DNA of 64,000 bases from Adineta ricciae. Taxonomy: Eukaryota > Rotifera > Eurotatoria > Adinetida > Adinetidae. Shown here piece after piece: positions 35,200-47,929 of the stretch (position 1 is its first letter; each line of letters opens with the position of its first letter). The stretch covers positions 62,001 through 126,000 of the forward strand of contig CAJNOJ010000087.1 in the NCBI GenBank assembly GCA_905250025.1, given 5' to 3'. The notes beneath the pieces are model-generated. The model was not told where the DNA came from. It saw only the letters and a program-made list of their open reading frames with translations, and did not search any database. Position numbers and translations under genes: made by a program.

Positions 35200-36738
35200 A
35201 CTCAAAAGATCGAACGATCAATCTAGAACGCATGAAAGAAAACGATTTTCCACGTGAATAAGGGTTCATTAAGTTGAAAGGAAAAAATTTTCATGCCTAC
35301 TGAAAAACGTCAATTAATCAATAAATGAGAACTGTTTCCTAGTCAAATCGATCATTAATGATGGATGATATTTCGCAAAATATAATTATTAGCATTACTT
35401 TGACAATTTTGTTTTTTGTTTAAAGGAAAAGAAAGTGTTATTCACACATCAATAACATGCACAGTGGGTGCATAGAAATGCTGATGTTTTTCTACTTGTT
35501 ATTGTAATCAAAACACAAAAGTAATACTTACGAATTTCAGTTTTTTTCTTCTCTTATGCGACTGGAATATGTGTGTATTGATTAGTAAAAGTACGAAAAA
35601 AGGGTCGTGTTTTTCATTTTTAGCTCTATAGAAATCAAAACACGAAAGAAAAATGTAAATGATTTGTTGTCATAACTATAGGACTCGATCAACTTTGACA
35701 AGTTGACTTCCTAAACATCGGTGAGTTTTCTCTTTCTAGAAGACTACATTTATTCTATAATCCTTAGTAATAAAAAACAAATAATTATATGAAAACTGAA
35801 ATATTCTCTATAGTAATGAAATTTTTTAGAGTAACCCCGCGACATACCGTCGTGGAAATTTTCTTTTCTCCTTCAAACATATTCTGTGCTTCCCTCAACT
35901 TTGAATTAGACTTATATTACAAAGCACCAGTTCAAGTCACGAAGAATTTTTGTAGTCTCGTAAATATTCCATTTTCTCATAGTTTAGATGCATAGGTATA
36001 AGTCACTGTCGCCGAAAGGAGTGATCATTGCAAGAAATGTCAATAATGAAGTAAACTGGTGACACCCGTTTCAATAATCTATGATTTCGCCGATGGAAAT
36101 TATGATCGAAATACTCTCGGTAGCAAAAATATGTAAACAATGATCGACAAAGAATAACACATTAAATAGTTTGTCGAACTTTCACCAGTGTCACCTTGGT
36201 AGTGTTTATTTTGACGAAAGTTAAAAAAATTTGCAAAATACTTGCCTCTTTTCACATGCATAGATACTACAAATAAATGTTTCATGAAAACTTATAATTT
36301 CGATGATGGTTTGTGTAGTTTTTATGATTGATTCATATAAAAATATATAACTCCACTTATCATCTTCGCATCTCGATGATTCCATACATTATATGTATAT
36401 GGACTATTCGAAACACTTCTATGCAATGAGGAGTGGAAGAAGAAGTTATTTGTAGTGAAATATGTTGCAAAAATCACTAGAACTGATTTTTCCCTTTTCT
36501 TGTACAAATAGACTGCAAATCTCTTTCACTCACATCTGTATGGCAATATTTCTACTTAGGACGAACTATTACAAAAAATAAAATAATTGGCAGTTTATAA
36601 TCTTATGCTTTAAGGTGAAGTGCAGAATATAAAGAATGTCATATAATTCTTTCGATAAGTAATAGGTTTTTTTTGTGCATACTGTCAATAACTGTCGATT
36701 AAGAGTATGCACAAACTGCATCGTCGCACTATTCCCGA
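35200..36738. other. Intergenic between tandem NTPDase genes
   Basis: About 1.5 kb of AT-rich sequence with no supported gene. It does not look duplicated from the upstream region of copy 2 by eye. Confidence 0.5.
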
Positions 36739-38594
36739 TTAATTTTCAATATTGATTTCATTGAATATTTCGTTTTTTCGAGATATTGTTTTGCTCTGTT
36801 GATAGTATTGTTTATAACGATAAATGATAACCGTTGTCGTAATTGAACCAGTCAAAAACAATATAATAGATAGAACTAGAAGGATAATAAATTCTTGTTG
36901 AGTTAATAATCGTGCAGGTCGATGTTCAGGACTTAAGTAATTTGTTTGATTGATCATATAACCTAACGTCCAACCGATGTTATTCGAATTGATTTTGTCA
37001 ACGATTTGAAAGTTTTTTAAATTTTCATCTGTCATGTGAAATCCAAACTCGAATAATGTCCACTGATGAATAGAATTGAAACATAAAACTAAATGCACAT
37101 TATGTTAGTCTGCTGAAAAATCTTTTCTACTGTTTTTCCCTCTTACATGGTCGATGTTTAGTAGGTTTGTGCACATGCGACCATGATTGCTTGCATATTT
37201 CTTTGATCACATGTTTTATATCAGTTAGATTTACCGAAGTAAAATTGTAATTGTCATGTTCATCTGCTTCTATTGATATATTGGCTGCTAGTGCAGAGAA
37301 GGTTTCGTACCATGATGAGATTGCAATAATTTTCATCGAGAATGGAATAGGAATTGGTTGGTAGATATTATCGAAACTACACGATGACGAAGTACATGAT
37401 AAATTACTAAAACGTTTTTCCATTGCTATTCGACATGACTTGTAGTCGCCAGCACCTCTAAAAAGGTCGAATTAAATAAACACTTGATCCGAAACAATTA
37501 CACACACGAATGAAAATATTGCCGACGTGTTAAGACCTTCGGAAGGTGCATGCTTACCACGAGCGCATGCTGTATTGAACAGATCTTCGTAGCTTTTCTC
37601 TTCAGTGTAACCATATTGTAAACATGGATCGTCGATCGAATAAGATTCGTTGGCTTCTTGTACCAATTGACCTTGGTGAACGAGACGTGCTTGTTCTTCT
37701 CCATAGCATAGATACGAATGTGAATATACATCATAATCTATACCGAATAGATCCAAATTGTAATGCTCGCTAGTAGCATCTGGTGCAATAAAACTCAACT
37801 GAGTACTTGCTCCTATGGAACCACCGATCAATCCATATTAGAAGTTTTTGAAAGGGTCAAGTACATACCGCCCATGTCTGTTACACCATAAGTCTCCATT
37901 GGTTGGTGATGCTCATAGAGTTCTTTTAAAAGCATATTCGTTGAAATCCACGCTGATAAACCTTCTTCACTTCCATCGATGATGCGCACTTGAAATTCAG
38001 GTGCATCAAATAGCACGCCAAGTGTACCGAAATATGCACGAGTAGCATTCAACAAACGATTGATATAATCCGGATTTGTGATGTTGAATAGTCGAAGACC
38101 AGCAGTTGCACCTATAGGATGAGTAGAATCGACATGAAGGAGAGAAGAGAGTCGTTTACTTACCGAGAAAGATTAAAGCGCGACTTTTCCGAGTGGATGG
38201 AATAGTACTGATACATTCTGTCATTCCTGTATCAAAATAGTTCTTAACATTATTCTCGGTTGGATGTATGACTGATGTAATAGGTTCATGAGAAACAGAG
38301 CATGACTTCACCTGACTGACTCGAGATGTTGTACCAAGTCCATCTGATTTATCAGCTGGCCATCTATAAAACAATTATTCGAGATGAATGTAATCTAAAA
38401 ATATACGCTGGATATTACGTGTAGACAAAAATCTTGGTATGTCTTGAACCGACGTCAATCACAAGAGAATAATCCTGAAATGGCGTCAGTTTTGTGTGCC
38501 AAAGAATTGATAATGCAATTATACCAAGAAATGAAAATAAAGTCAAATTAATTGCCACGGCACAGATTATTTTTATGTACCTTCCAGGCAGCAT
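36739..38594 (-). CDS. Ecto-NTPDase (CD39-like), copy 2 with altered ACR1
   Basis: Tandem paralogue of the gene at 33402-35199 with the same exon layout. ATG 38594, N-terminal membrane segment (INLTLFSFLGIIALSILW), ACR2 ATAGLR, ACR3 GSEEGLSAW, ACR4 DMGGASTQLSF, ACR5 GWTLGYM, C-terminal membrane segment (FIILLVLSIILFLTGSI) and a basic tail. ACR1 reads VIDVGSRHTKIFVYT instead of the canonical DAGSSHT: Ala becomes Val and the second Ser becomes Arg, in the loop that contacts nucleotide phosphate. Activity may therefore be reduced or altered. The rest of the frame is open and splice sites are kept, so it is not an evident pseudogene. Confidence 0.88.
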
Positions 38595-39396
38595 GGCTAT
38601 GAAAGACGTATCTGAAATATAGAATTGACAACATGCATTGACATTCCATGATCTATCGGTAAATGATCCTAATTCGAAAGTGTTTGGAGAAATCTCTCGT
38701 TGTTGATGTCACTGAAACGAAATAAGGATTGATGAACTTACACTATATATATCAAGCTCTTTTTTAACGTTTTTCAAGTGCCTTATAAAACAGCAAGAGA
38801 TTTATTATACGTTGCAAATTTATCAAAGACTTTACCACTGCCTGTTATACACCTACATTCAATTTGAACAGTCTACATAGGCAAATTTTCAGAGAAAATA
38901 AGAGAATTGAATCGAACACACATCAAAACCAAAAGCAAGTCCTATGTACTGTGAACTATTTCGATGACGCCTTCTAGTATGGCAGATCTTTCAGTGCGTT
39001 CACGACTTTATTATAAACAGAACAAGATAATACAATGATGCGATATTGGATATCTGTAAGGTAAAAGATAAGATGCCGGGGCAGAAAGTAGACGAAAGTA
39101 CATCATTCGTAATTTTGACAGTTTGGTCGACAGAGGGCATTAGTGGACGAATTGAAAAACATTCTATTTATTTTTCTAATTTCCCGTATTTTTATAATCA
39201 ATACAAATATTCGATAAATGAAATGATTCCAATCTTCAATACATTATTTATCCATATCATTTGAATGCTCTATTAAATCAACCAATCATTTCTCGACCTT
39301 TCAAACTCTTTGTTCTTGTTCATCGTTTTCCCGAAAAAAACGAATCAGATAGGTCGTTATATCGCAATATCTACTTGAAATCAGCTTTTGAATTCC
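38595..39396. other. Intergenic, divergent promoters
   Basis: About 800 bp between the divergent NTPDase copy 2 and PWWP starts. A 72-codon plus frame at 39046-39264 has no recognisable feature and is left out. Confidence 0.5.
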
Positions 39397-41347
39397 ATGG
39401 CTACTGAACAATCGTCTTCTGGTAACTAGATGCACATTCGACTTCTTCTTCGACTCTCTAATCTCAATTGTAGAATCTCCAACTCGAAAGCGACCACGTC
39501 GTTCGAAACAAGATCCACAATTTATATTTGATAATCCAGCAAATGATACAACAGACATGGATACAGTCATACCACCTACTGCAAATAAACGAACTCCTGT
39601 CAAAACAAAGGTTAAAACAATCCAACCTGTTGAATCTATAGATGCAAGTGGTGAATTATACGAACCGGGAGATATTGTTTGGTGTAAACTCGGTGGTTTT
39701 CCATGGTGGCCAGCCTTAATTGTATGTTAAACGCGATTTTGAACAAAAAACGTTGAAGTTGACTTTTTATTTCTCTTCGATTAGTACCGATGTGCAGCTG
39801 AAGGAGGAATTCATACTAAGACATTAAGTATGTCTTACATATCTGAAGAAAATGTCTCTCTATAGTTTGATTGTTTTAGATTCAAACAATAAGCCGAAAC
39901 GATTGTTTTTCGTATATTTCTATGGCAAATATCTAGAATATTCATGGATATCAACACGTTGGTTATTGAAATATGCCGGTCTAAGTAATTTTATTCAACA
40001 TGCTGAGGCAGCTGTTCAACAAGTAAAACAGCATGAGACATATTCTTCATCAACATACGTATATTTATTTTTAGGCAGCGACGAAATCAGAGCAACTTGA
40101 ATTAGCTAATCGATATCAGTTGAAGGTATCGATGAAAAAACGTGTGCAATGGTAAAACGAGATTTTTCTTTCATATCGATCTTTTACTACTGCTTTAAAG
40201 GGATGAAGCAATTGAATTGGCTGATCGAGCATTAACAATGTCAAAAGAAGAAAGAATCGAAGATTTTAATGAGTTACTAGAAGATGCTTTAGATCAATCA
40301 AAAAGTAATGTTTGAAATGAAATTTTCTCGGCAAATTTAGTTTTTGAATGTGAATATAAATAGGTTCTCGTCGTCGAAAAACATCCGGAGATCAAAATCA
40401 AGAAGCGGAAGATGACGAAGCTGGAGACAAACAATTAAATACCGAAGAGTCTTCAGTGTCATTGAATACTTCTTCTGCTGCTACCGTTGTTGAAGGCAAT
40501 GAAGAGATAAAAACAAGAGAGAAGCCTGCTATTACACCACGCAAACCTTTGGCTTTTACTCGAAATGGTTCGACAAAAACAGAAGAAGATGAACAAGTAG
40601 AAAAGAAGAAACGCAAACGCAAAGAAAAGTCAGATGTGAAACCTGAATCCAATACATCTGTAAGATTTCATTGAACTCCTGTAATTGTTATTTGCAAACA
40701 AATTTGATTTAGATTTCATCGACTGATAATAAACCATTAGGTAAAACTCGAACAAAGAAAAATCAGACACCTTCGAGCAAACCAGTACAGAAAAATCGTC
40801 GATCAGAAAAAGTCACCAATGGAAATGAAGTTGAATATGATTACATACCAACAACCGATCAACAAACAGCATCTCCTATCGTTCAACTTATTCAGACCAA
40901 TAACCCACCATTATCAAATTATGAACAGAAACAAATTGCCGAAGGTCTTCTTCATCATCCCAAAGAGAACGCATTAACTTTTGAAGAAGCACAAGCATAT
41001 GCCAATGATAAAGCGAAAGAAATCGGTAAGAATCATCAAACTGGAATCATTTTCTCAATCAATTTCCTCTTGTATGATTAGTTTTCGAAAATCATAATTA
41101 TCAAATGAATACCATCTCACCAGAATGGTTCTACGAGTCAATTCTATTGAAATATCCCGCAATTGTATTCAAGTACCGCTCATGGTTTGAAAAGATTCAA
41201 ACTGACGTGATTCCGAATGGGAATGACATGATTAAGCTCAAACAATGGCAAATTGCATTGATGCTTCATGCACAAGTCAAATCAGAACAACAACAACAGG
41301 AGCAGCATTCTACACAGCCAGAACCAAATCCAAGCAATGAAAGTTAA
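39397..41347 (+). CDS. PWWP-domain chromatin protein
   Basis: Starts at ATG 39397 (MATEQSSS). Exon 1 is 39397-39421, exon 2 39474-39721, exon 3 begins 39785, with further short introns to 41347. An RKRPRR basic patch comes first. The PWWP domain follows: YEPGDIVWCKLGGFPWWPAL, IYRCAAEGG, KRLFFVYFYGKYLEYSWIS. An acidic/basic low-complexity region (EKKKRKRKEK, SSRRRKTS) and a helical C-terminus with FEEAQAYANDKAKEI and SPEWFYESILLKYPAIVFKY complete it. PWWP domains bind methyl-lysine nucleosomes (often H3K36me) and DNA, so a nuclear chromatin role is likely. The motif order is reminiscent of the MSH6, HDGF and NSD PWWP families, but no MutS, SET or integrase-binding domain is visible and I do not assign an orthologue. 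Confidence 0.85.
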
Positions 41348-41957
41348 TTCTTGTCTATAGTATATATTTTTTGAACTCGTAGAGTTCAGTTGTTTTTTGT
41401 ACAGAAACCCGTGAGAAAAAATGTTATTTCTTTTCTTTGTTTTGTGTTGTCTAATACTTTTTTCTTCTTTCTTTTTCGTTAACCTTTCTCAGTGGAAATG
41501 ACTTGTTGAATGTCAAAAGAAAACAAAAAAACTCTGTGTGAGATTGGTTTACTTTTTCAATAAACAACTAGAAATATTCGAAGCATCCTTCCTTTGGATT
41601 CGATCTCCATCAGTTACTCGCAGCAATTGAAAGAATATATTAAAAAGTTTATGTGTAAACGTCTAGCGACATCTATTCCATTTTATGCTCAAATACATAA
41701 AATCAAGAATTCATTAAATATATTTTTCTTTGATTGAAAATTAAATTTTTCGATTAGTTTTGTATAATGCTCAAATGATCTAACAGTACAGTCTAGGAGG
41801 TCTTATACATAAGAAATGGTAACATGAAACAGGAACTATTCAATGAGAAATTGATATGCTTACCCATCGATCTGTTTAGATAGATGTTTTAATATCTAGA
41901 AAGTGATCGGTTCATCCTATTGTAGATTCTTACTTCTATAACAGAAAGAGAAAAACT
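41348..41957. other. Intergenic
   Basis: Follows the PWWP gene and precedes CPSF6. It contains an AATAAA-like signal near 41560, suitable for the PWWP transcript, and no coding signal. Confidence 0.5.
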
Positions 41958-43922
41958 ATGGCGGATACAGAAGTAACAACTCCTGGTAACCATAGTGGAA
42001 CAGGTGGTGATACAGAAATTGATCTGTATGCGGATGTTGTCGAGAATGAACTTGATACAGTAAGAAACGCGTTGATACTGGAAAGTAAGAAGGTTCTATC
42101 ACTGTTGTTTGGTAGGGGGCAGGAGATGATTATGGAGTTCATGACGAGCAATTCCAACAGATATCTCACGATACTGATTTGTACGATGATGTAATTACAA
42201 CACAATCATCAGGAACTGATTTCACTGATATAACAAATACAGTGAATCAAAATCATACTCGAATGGATCACGTAAATGGATCTGGCATAACAGGAAATTC
42301 ATCTTCAAGTGCCTATGGTGGTAAACGAGTGTCACTTTACGTTGGACAATTGACTTGGGTACGTTGCAAGAATGGAAAAAGGTTTCTTAGAAGAATTTGC
42401 TTTTTATTTGATCTAGTGGACAACAGATACTGATTTAATTGATGCTATTCACGAAATAGGGATACATGATCTACTTGAAGTGAAGTTTCATGAAAATCGT
42501 GTCAATGGACAATCGAAAGGGTAAGACTTGTATAGTTCTCAGTCGTATAGTGCATATTAACATTTCTCTTTTTCTTTAGCTTTGCTGTCGTTACTGTGGG
42601 TTCGGATGCATCATCTCGAACAATTCTGGAAAAGATGCCTAAACATGAGATTCATGGACAAACACCGACAGTCTTGCCTTGTAATAAACAATCCTTGAGT
42701 TTCTTCGAAGGTCCAACACGCAAAGATGGACCTGCAGAATCGATACCACCTATGGGTGCACCACCTCGTAAGTTCGTCACATGTTAATATTTCGTACTTG
42801 TAAAAGTAAATCTCGTTACCATGCTTAGTCCGTCCGATGGGACATCCACAAATGGGTCTTCCATATCCAATGCCTCGCGGTGGTCCTATGGATCAATCGT
42901 ATCGTTTTCCTCCACAAGGACCTATTCTCTTACCTGGTGGCATGGGTCGTCCACCGATGCACATGGGTCATGGTCCACGTGGTCATCTACCTGTTAATCC
43001 AATGGTGCTTAGTCGTATGCCCGGTGCACATCCACAGCAACCTGTAGTTATGATGCCACCTTCACAACGCCCGGGCGGCGTACCTCCTACTGCCACAGGA
43101 CCTCCTCACGTTCGTCAACCTGTGCGACCTGGTGCTCCAGGTAAAATAATAGTACAAACTTAATGTTTCTTTTCACTTTTACCATCACTGTTCAGGTGCT
43201 CCTGTCTCATCGAATTCGATTCCTATGATGCCGGGTCAACATCCAACCAGCTACTATCCTGGACAGCCAGTGCCAGGTCAAGGGGTACGTAAAACTCTTT
43301 GTCAATACCTGACATCAGCTTATGCGATTTATATAATAAAAGGCGCCGGGACACGGTCTGTCTGCATCCGGTCAACCGCATCCTGATCCATACTATCGAA
43401 GCGCTGAGGCTTCAGCAAGTATGGCACCAATAAGTGAAGCTGAATTTCAAGAGATCATGGAACGGAACAAAAATGTATCAAGTAGTGCAATTTCTCGTGC
43501 CGTTCAAGATGCATCAGCCGGTTGATAATTGCTATTAAATTATTTCCTATGCACGATGAAGTTTTTGTTCGTATTTAGGTGACTACAGTTCAGCTATTGA
43601 AACATTAGTTACAGCCGTTTCGCTCATTAAACAATCGAAGATAGCAGGTGATGATCGTTGCAAGATTCTAATCAGTTCTCTCCAAGACACCTTGAAAGGA
43701 ATTGAAGATAAATCGTATGGACAACGGTACTAGTTTTACTATTCATTTTCAATCGGAATTTTATTATTCATGTTTTCTAGACAACGTCATCGTAGTCGAT
43801 CTGGTTCCCGTGAATCCCGTAAGAAACATCGCCATCGTTCACGTAGCCCACGCGAAAGAAACGAATATCGACGTAGCGAAGATTATGATAGCAAATACAG
43901 TCGAGATCATCGACGCCGTTAA
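41958..43922 (+). CDS. CPSF6: CPSF6 (CFIm68), cleavage/polyadenylation factor subunit
   Basis: Clear orthologue of the 68-kDa subunit of cleavage factor I. The acidic N-terminus [16 protein letters not shown] is followed after the first intron by TDLYDDVIT. The RRM has [41 protein letters not shown] and [12 protein letters not shown] Pro/Gly/Met-rich region (about 42790-43290) includes repeated PPMG/GPPP-like runs. The conserved C-terminal segment follows: [68 protein letters not shown]. The C-terminus is an RS-like tail ([20 protein letters not shown]) ending at 43922. With CPSF5 it binds UGUA RNA elements and selects poly(A) sites in the nucleus. Confidence 0.95.
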
Positions 43923-45112
43923 TCATTAGGTTTTTTGTCTATATCAACAGAACGCGAACAACACAGACAATCTGGTAAGCCGTACGATCATTCACTTTTC
44001 TGTATTTGATCTTTTGAAACATGTTTTTGAACTTATTCATCGGTCTATCTATGTGTGTGTGCGCATACGTCACTTCTTTTAATCCCCATACTCATATGTC
44101 GACAACAGTCATAGAACAGATCTCATCTAAATCATGATATAATCAATAGTCAAATATGTTTTTCATTTTATTTTTTCTGCTCAACACGTCAAATAATCGT
44201 TTTTGTTCTTTTTTTCTGAAAACTGCATTTTGTTTCTATGGATTTTTGCTTTTATGGTTTTGTTTTTACAAACGTCTGGATATGAGATATTTGCTTATTT
44301 CATGATATACTTCATGCATAGTTGTGAAATTGTTCTTCTATTTTTTGTTTCCCAACAATGATACAAAGTATTTTCATAAGATTTAGTATGCTCTTTTTAT
44401 GCATCGATATGTATATCTATATCTCATGAGTCTATTTTTCAAAATAATGAATAAATCGGATGATTCCAATGTAAAATATACGCATATGGTTATGATCGAT
44501 ACTGTCGAACAAAGGTAATGAGGTGAATAAAGGTCTTTTTTTTTGAGTGCGTATCGATTGACATATTTTTCATACTGATTTGTTTCGTATGACGAAAGTA
44601 GCGGTTGACAACAGTCGTTCTGGGTAGGGAGAAGAAAAGAAATACTTTCTAGAAGGAGTAATCTCATCCTAAACGATGATCATGTCATCAACTATTTCTT
44701 ATCTGAACAAATTTGATAGTTTCGTAGGAGAACAGCATGAAACTGATCAATGAAAAGACATGTATTAATATTTGCTTTATTTCTCTTTTCTAGGTCAACG
44801 ATTTCGAGGAATGATGGCCTTTTGATTTTTTTTTTGTATAAACTATTTGTCTTCTTTTCCTGCTGCTGCTGCTTCTACTTCTTGTTCGTTTTTCTTTTCT
44901 CAGAACTCTATCTATCATTGAATTACATTACTCGTTGTATTGTTTCATGTTTTTCTACGTTTGTGTCTGTATATGAATACGAAAAAAAAGCAAAGAAAAT
45001 AAAAGAAATGTCTCTGGAAAAAAAAGAAAGCGCGCTTGTTATTCATCACAAGCAATTCTAATTTCAGCTATAATCCTTGGTTATTTGTGTCCTTTATTCA
45101 AAGTTTAGACAT
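43923..45112. other. Intergenic / CPSF6 3' region
   Basis: About 1.2 kb, mainly T-rich. Just after the CPSF6 stop, 43951-43974 is bounded by CAACAG and GTAAGC and would read EREQHRQS, which resembles CPSF6 tails. It may be an alternative exon. The rest has no supported gene. Confidence 0.4.
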
Positions 45113-46665
45113 ATGTCTTCATTGCTGATTCAGTTATTCCTTACGATATCCTATCAAACAGTGATCGGTAAGTGAAGTTTACTACGCATCAGCACTTGTA
45201 ACTTCGTTTGTTTATGGTGTAGTAATGTCAATCTATAATAGTGTGTGTACTACGACATGTAATTTTCCTGGAATGATCTGTGCATACGGTCGGTGTAAAT
45301 GTGATTGGCGTAGTCATCTTTTCTGGACAGGTGTTCGCTGTTTGCCATGTCCAAATAAATGGGCCCTAGCTGGTTGGAGAGAAAGACGAAACAGTTTTCG
45401 TTGATTTGCCTATTTATTTTTGCTTGGATAGACACAGCCTGTATAGGCTATTATGGAGTGGCGAGGACTCGAGCAAATGCTCAAGCAACATGTGAAAGTA
45501 TGCAAGCGAGTTTGATTAGTCTGCGCGATCACAGTAATCTTCCATTCATCTATCGTGAAACCAGCCCGAAATTCCGACGAAGAAAGAGACAATCAGATTT
45601 GATCGATGCAACTATAGGTTGGACAAGTGCACAAGCCAAAACACCTTCTAATCGTAAGACTCGATGAAACCATGAATGAGTACCAGTGTTCGTTTAGCCG
45701 GCTTATATGTTTGGGCTGATTCAACGGTGGCACAATTCGATAGTACTAGTAGTTGGTGGTGTAAGAAAACTACACCTTTCTTAGGCTATCAACATCTGTT
45801 TGATGAGCCGACTCGACGATTATTTGGCAGTGAACGAGAAACATGTGTTTTATATCGTCGCGGAAGAACGGCAAATCTGATAATATGCCTTGATGATGTT
45901 CTTTGTGACCAATTACATCCATTTATCTGTGAACGATGTTTGTATAGTTGAGTTTCTACTCACGAAACTTTACAAAAGTCATTTTTGTAGCTGAAACAAC
46001 CGCAAAAAAATATCCAGGATCTATGCGTAGGTGATAATGCCTCTGAAAATATTCATTAATACTTCTGTTCTTTACTTTTCAATGCAGTCCCTGGTTCCAT
46101 AAATTTTCTGAACACATTGAGTACCAGTTCGAAGAGAAGCACATTCATTTCTCCGTTGAAACCCGGTAGTAATAATAATCCAAATATTGTGATTGTCAAT
46201 CACTTAGGAGCTTTAGCTCAACCTCATGCATCAAAATCTAACAGTGAGTCTGTTTTTCACAGCAGGAAAGCGAGAATAGTATCGATTTTTCTTGTAGATA
46301 ATACTAAAACTGTTATTATTATCGTAGTAATCGTTTTGTTACTACTAGCTGCTATTATAGGTGGCGTATTCTGTCTTATTACGCACAATCGAAAATCCCG
46401 AATATTTACACAGTCCAATCATCATAGGAACCATGGATCCGATCCAACTGATATACGACCGTCAATTAGGAGTGGTGTTAGTACATTGAGTGGTGTAAGT
46501 GAAGGAACTGATATTCATTCTCAACGTTCCAGTACAGGTCAACATCAGATCGATTCGGCAAGTGAAATCAATTCTAGCAATGTTAGTATCAATTTGCTCA
46601 AACAACAAGAGCAGAAGCGCAAGGCAGGTGGTTTTTCTAAACAAACATTTGATGAGTTTGAATGA
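45113..46665 (+). CDS. C-type-lectin-like single-pass membrane protein A
   Basis: Starts at 45113 with a signal peptide (SSLLIQLFLTISYQTVI). A small cysteine-rich module follows: CTTTCNFPGMICAYGRCKC, DWRSHLFWTGVRCLPCPNKW. A C-type-lectin-like domain over several exons comes next: ANAQATCESMQASLISLRD, VRLAGLYVWADST, NLIICLDDVLCDQLHPFICE. A Ser/Thr-rich stalk leads to a transmembrane segment (TVIIIVVIVLLLLAAIIGGVFCL) and a long cytosolic tail ending FSKQTFDEFE. The same C-rich/CTLD/TM layout occurs in three minus-strand genes at 47930-54182, so this is one family. Such proteins bind glycans or proteins at the cell surface. The calcium-site EPN/QPD motif of sugar-binding lectins is not obvious, so sugar binding is uncertain. 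Short intron joins near 45660-45680 and 45990-46090 are approximate. Confidence 0.75.
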
Positions 46666-46786
46666 CCTGGTAGAATTGTCTTACTTTTAATCTAAAATTA
46701 TTTGCTAATCAGTAGAAATCTATTCTATGATGGCAACCATTGAACTAGCTATCACTCAGATTTAGTTGTGTTCAACGAGATTTTGA

Positions 46787-47593
46787 TCGTAAATTATAGC
46801 GAAGGTGGTGTCTAGTTCTGTAGTTTGCGTTTCTCGATGTACTATATTGCTGTTTCATTGGAGCTTGGCTCTTTACATGGTTACGAAACGCGAAAGCAGA
46901 CCTCATTGAAGTTAAATTTGAAAGAGCTGATCTTTGCATTGCTATCCGGTTTGAAGAGAAATTCAATTGAGTATAAAAATAACGAACACGTTTGAATGCT
47001 TACTTCGTTCAGGTTTTGACGATTGGACGAAAGCTAGAGGAGCTCTCGGAAACGGTGTGTTACTTTGTTGTCTAAGAGAGAAAGAAGATTGTATGCTGAT
47101 CTGCTAAGCTATCATTCTCAAATAGGATCTAAAGATTAAGTCTAATAACTTACAGTTTTCCTGTCGGTTCATCGTTCATTGATAAAGTTTTCAGTCGTGG
47201 TTCCATTCGTGTTATGGTTTTGTATTTGAAACTTTCTTGTCCACTCTCTTGCAATGCTTGTCTTTTCCCTGTGATGTGCATTGCAACTGCGATGCCAACT
47301 ACAACACCAATGATAAAACATGGTATCGCAATGGCGATTACTAAAAATGCACGCGGTGGCCGTTTTGATTTATCATAAACTTGTCGTTTGGATCTGTATT
47401 GTATAAAATGACATCTGTATTGTTGTTTGAGCTGATTTTCTACTAGAGGGCATTTCGCAATGAGATGTTGTAGTTTTCCGTGGCATTGATCGATGTATCT
47501 ATTATTGGTGATGTTTGGTTCTATCAAAAGATGTTTGTGAGTGTGATCTGCCCATGAGATAAGCGCTTTGATATATGTTTGATGGAAAATCAT
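46787..47593 (-). CDS. Unrecognised single-pass membrane protein
   Basis: Minus-strand gene. The main exon starts at ATG 47593 and joins two further exons through introns near 47155-47075 and 47005-46945, reading to the stop near 46787. The main exon encodes about 147 residues with three or four cysteines in the N-terminal half, a RSKRQ dibasic site, a transmembrane segment (AFLVIAIAIPCFIIGVVVGI) and a basic tail. The last exons add an Arg/Ser-rich cytosolic tail (SNLTSMRSAFAFRNHVK). No signal peptide is seen, so the true first exon may lie further upstream. I do not recognise it. Its place between lectin-like genes suggests it belongs to the same surface-protein cluster. Confidence 0.5.
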
Positions 47594-47929
47594 AATAAAA
47601 AGAGAAGAGTTGGATTTCGAATAAATGCGTTAAGGAAACGAAACATATATTCAAGATCATAATAGAACTGAAAGAGAGATTGATGAAAGATATATGTGGA
47701 AATGGAAAATACTCGAGAGCAATTTAGGCGCTTTCTCAATCATAATTGAACACTTTTTAGGTCTCTCAATCTTGACCTATAGTAAAGAAATTTCTGAATA
47801 TAACATGATGTGCTTTTTCCATTCAAACTAATCTATAGTAATGGATGAATCGAAAGAAAACAATATGTTCACGATACATCGTCGTGAATTGCATGATGGA
47901 GTTAAGTAAAAATTGATATAATAGAAGAT

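Noticed and set aside
44750..45061. 103-codon plus-strand frame with membrane-like runs
   Set aside because: Phe/Ser/Cys-rich readout of a pyrimidine-rich tract just before a gene; no recognisable feature.
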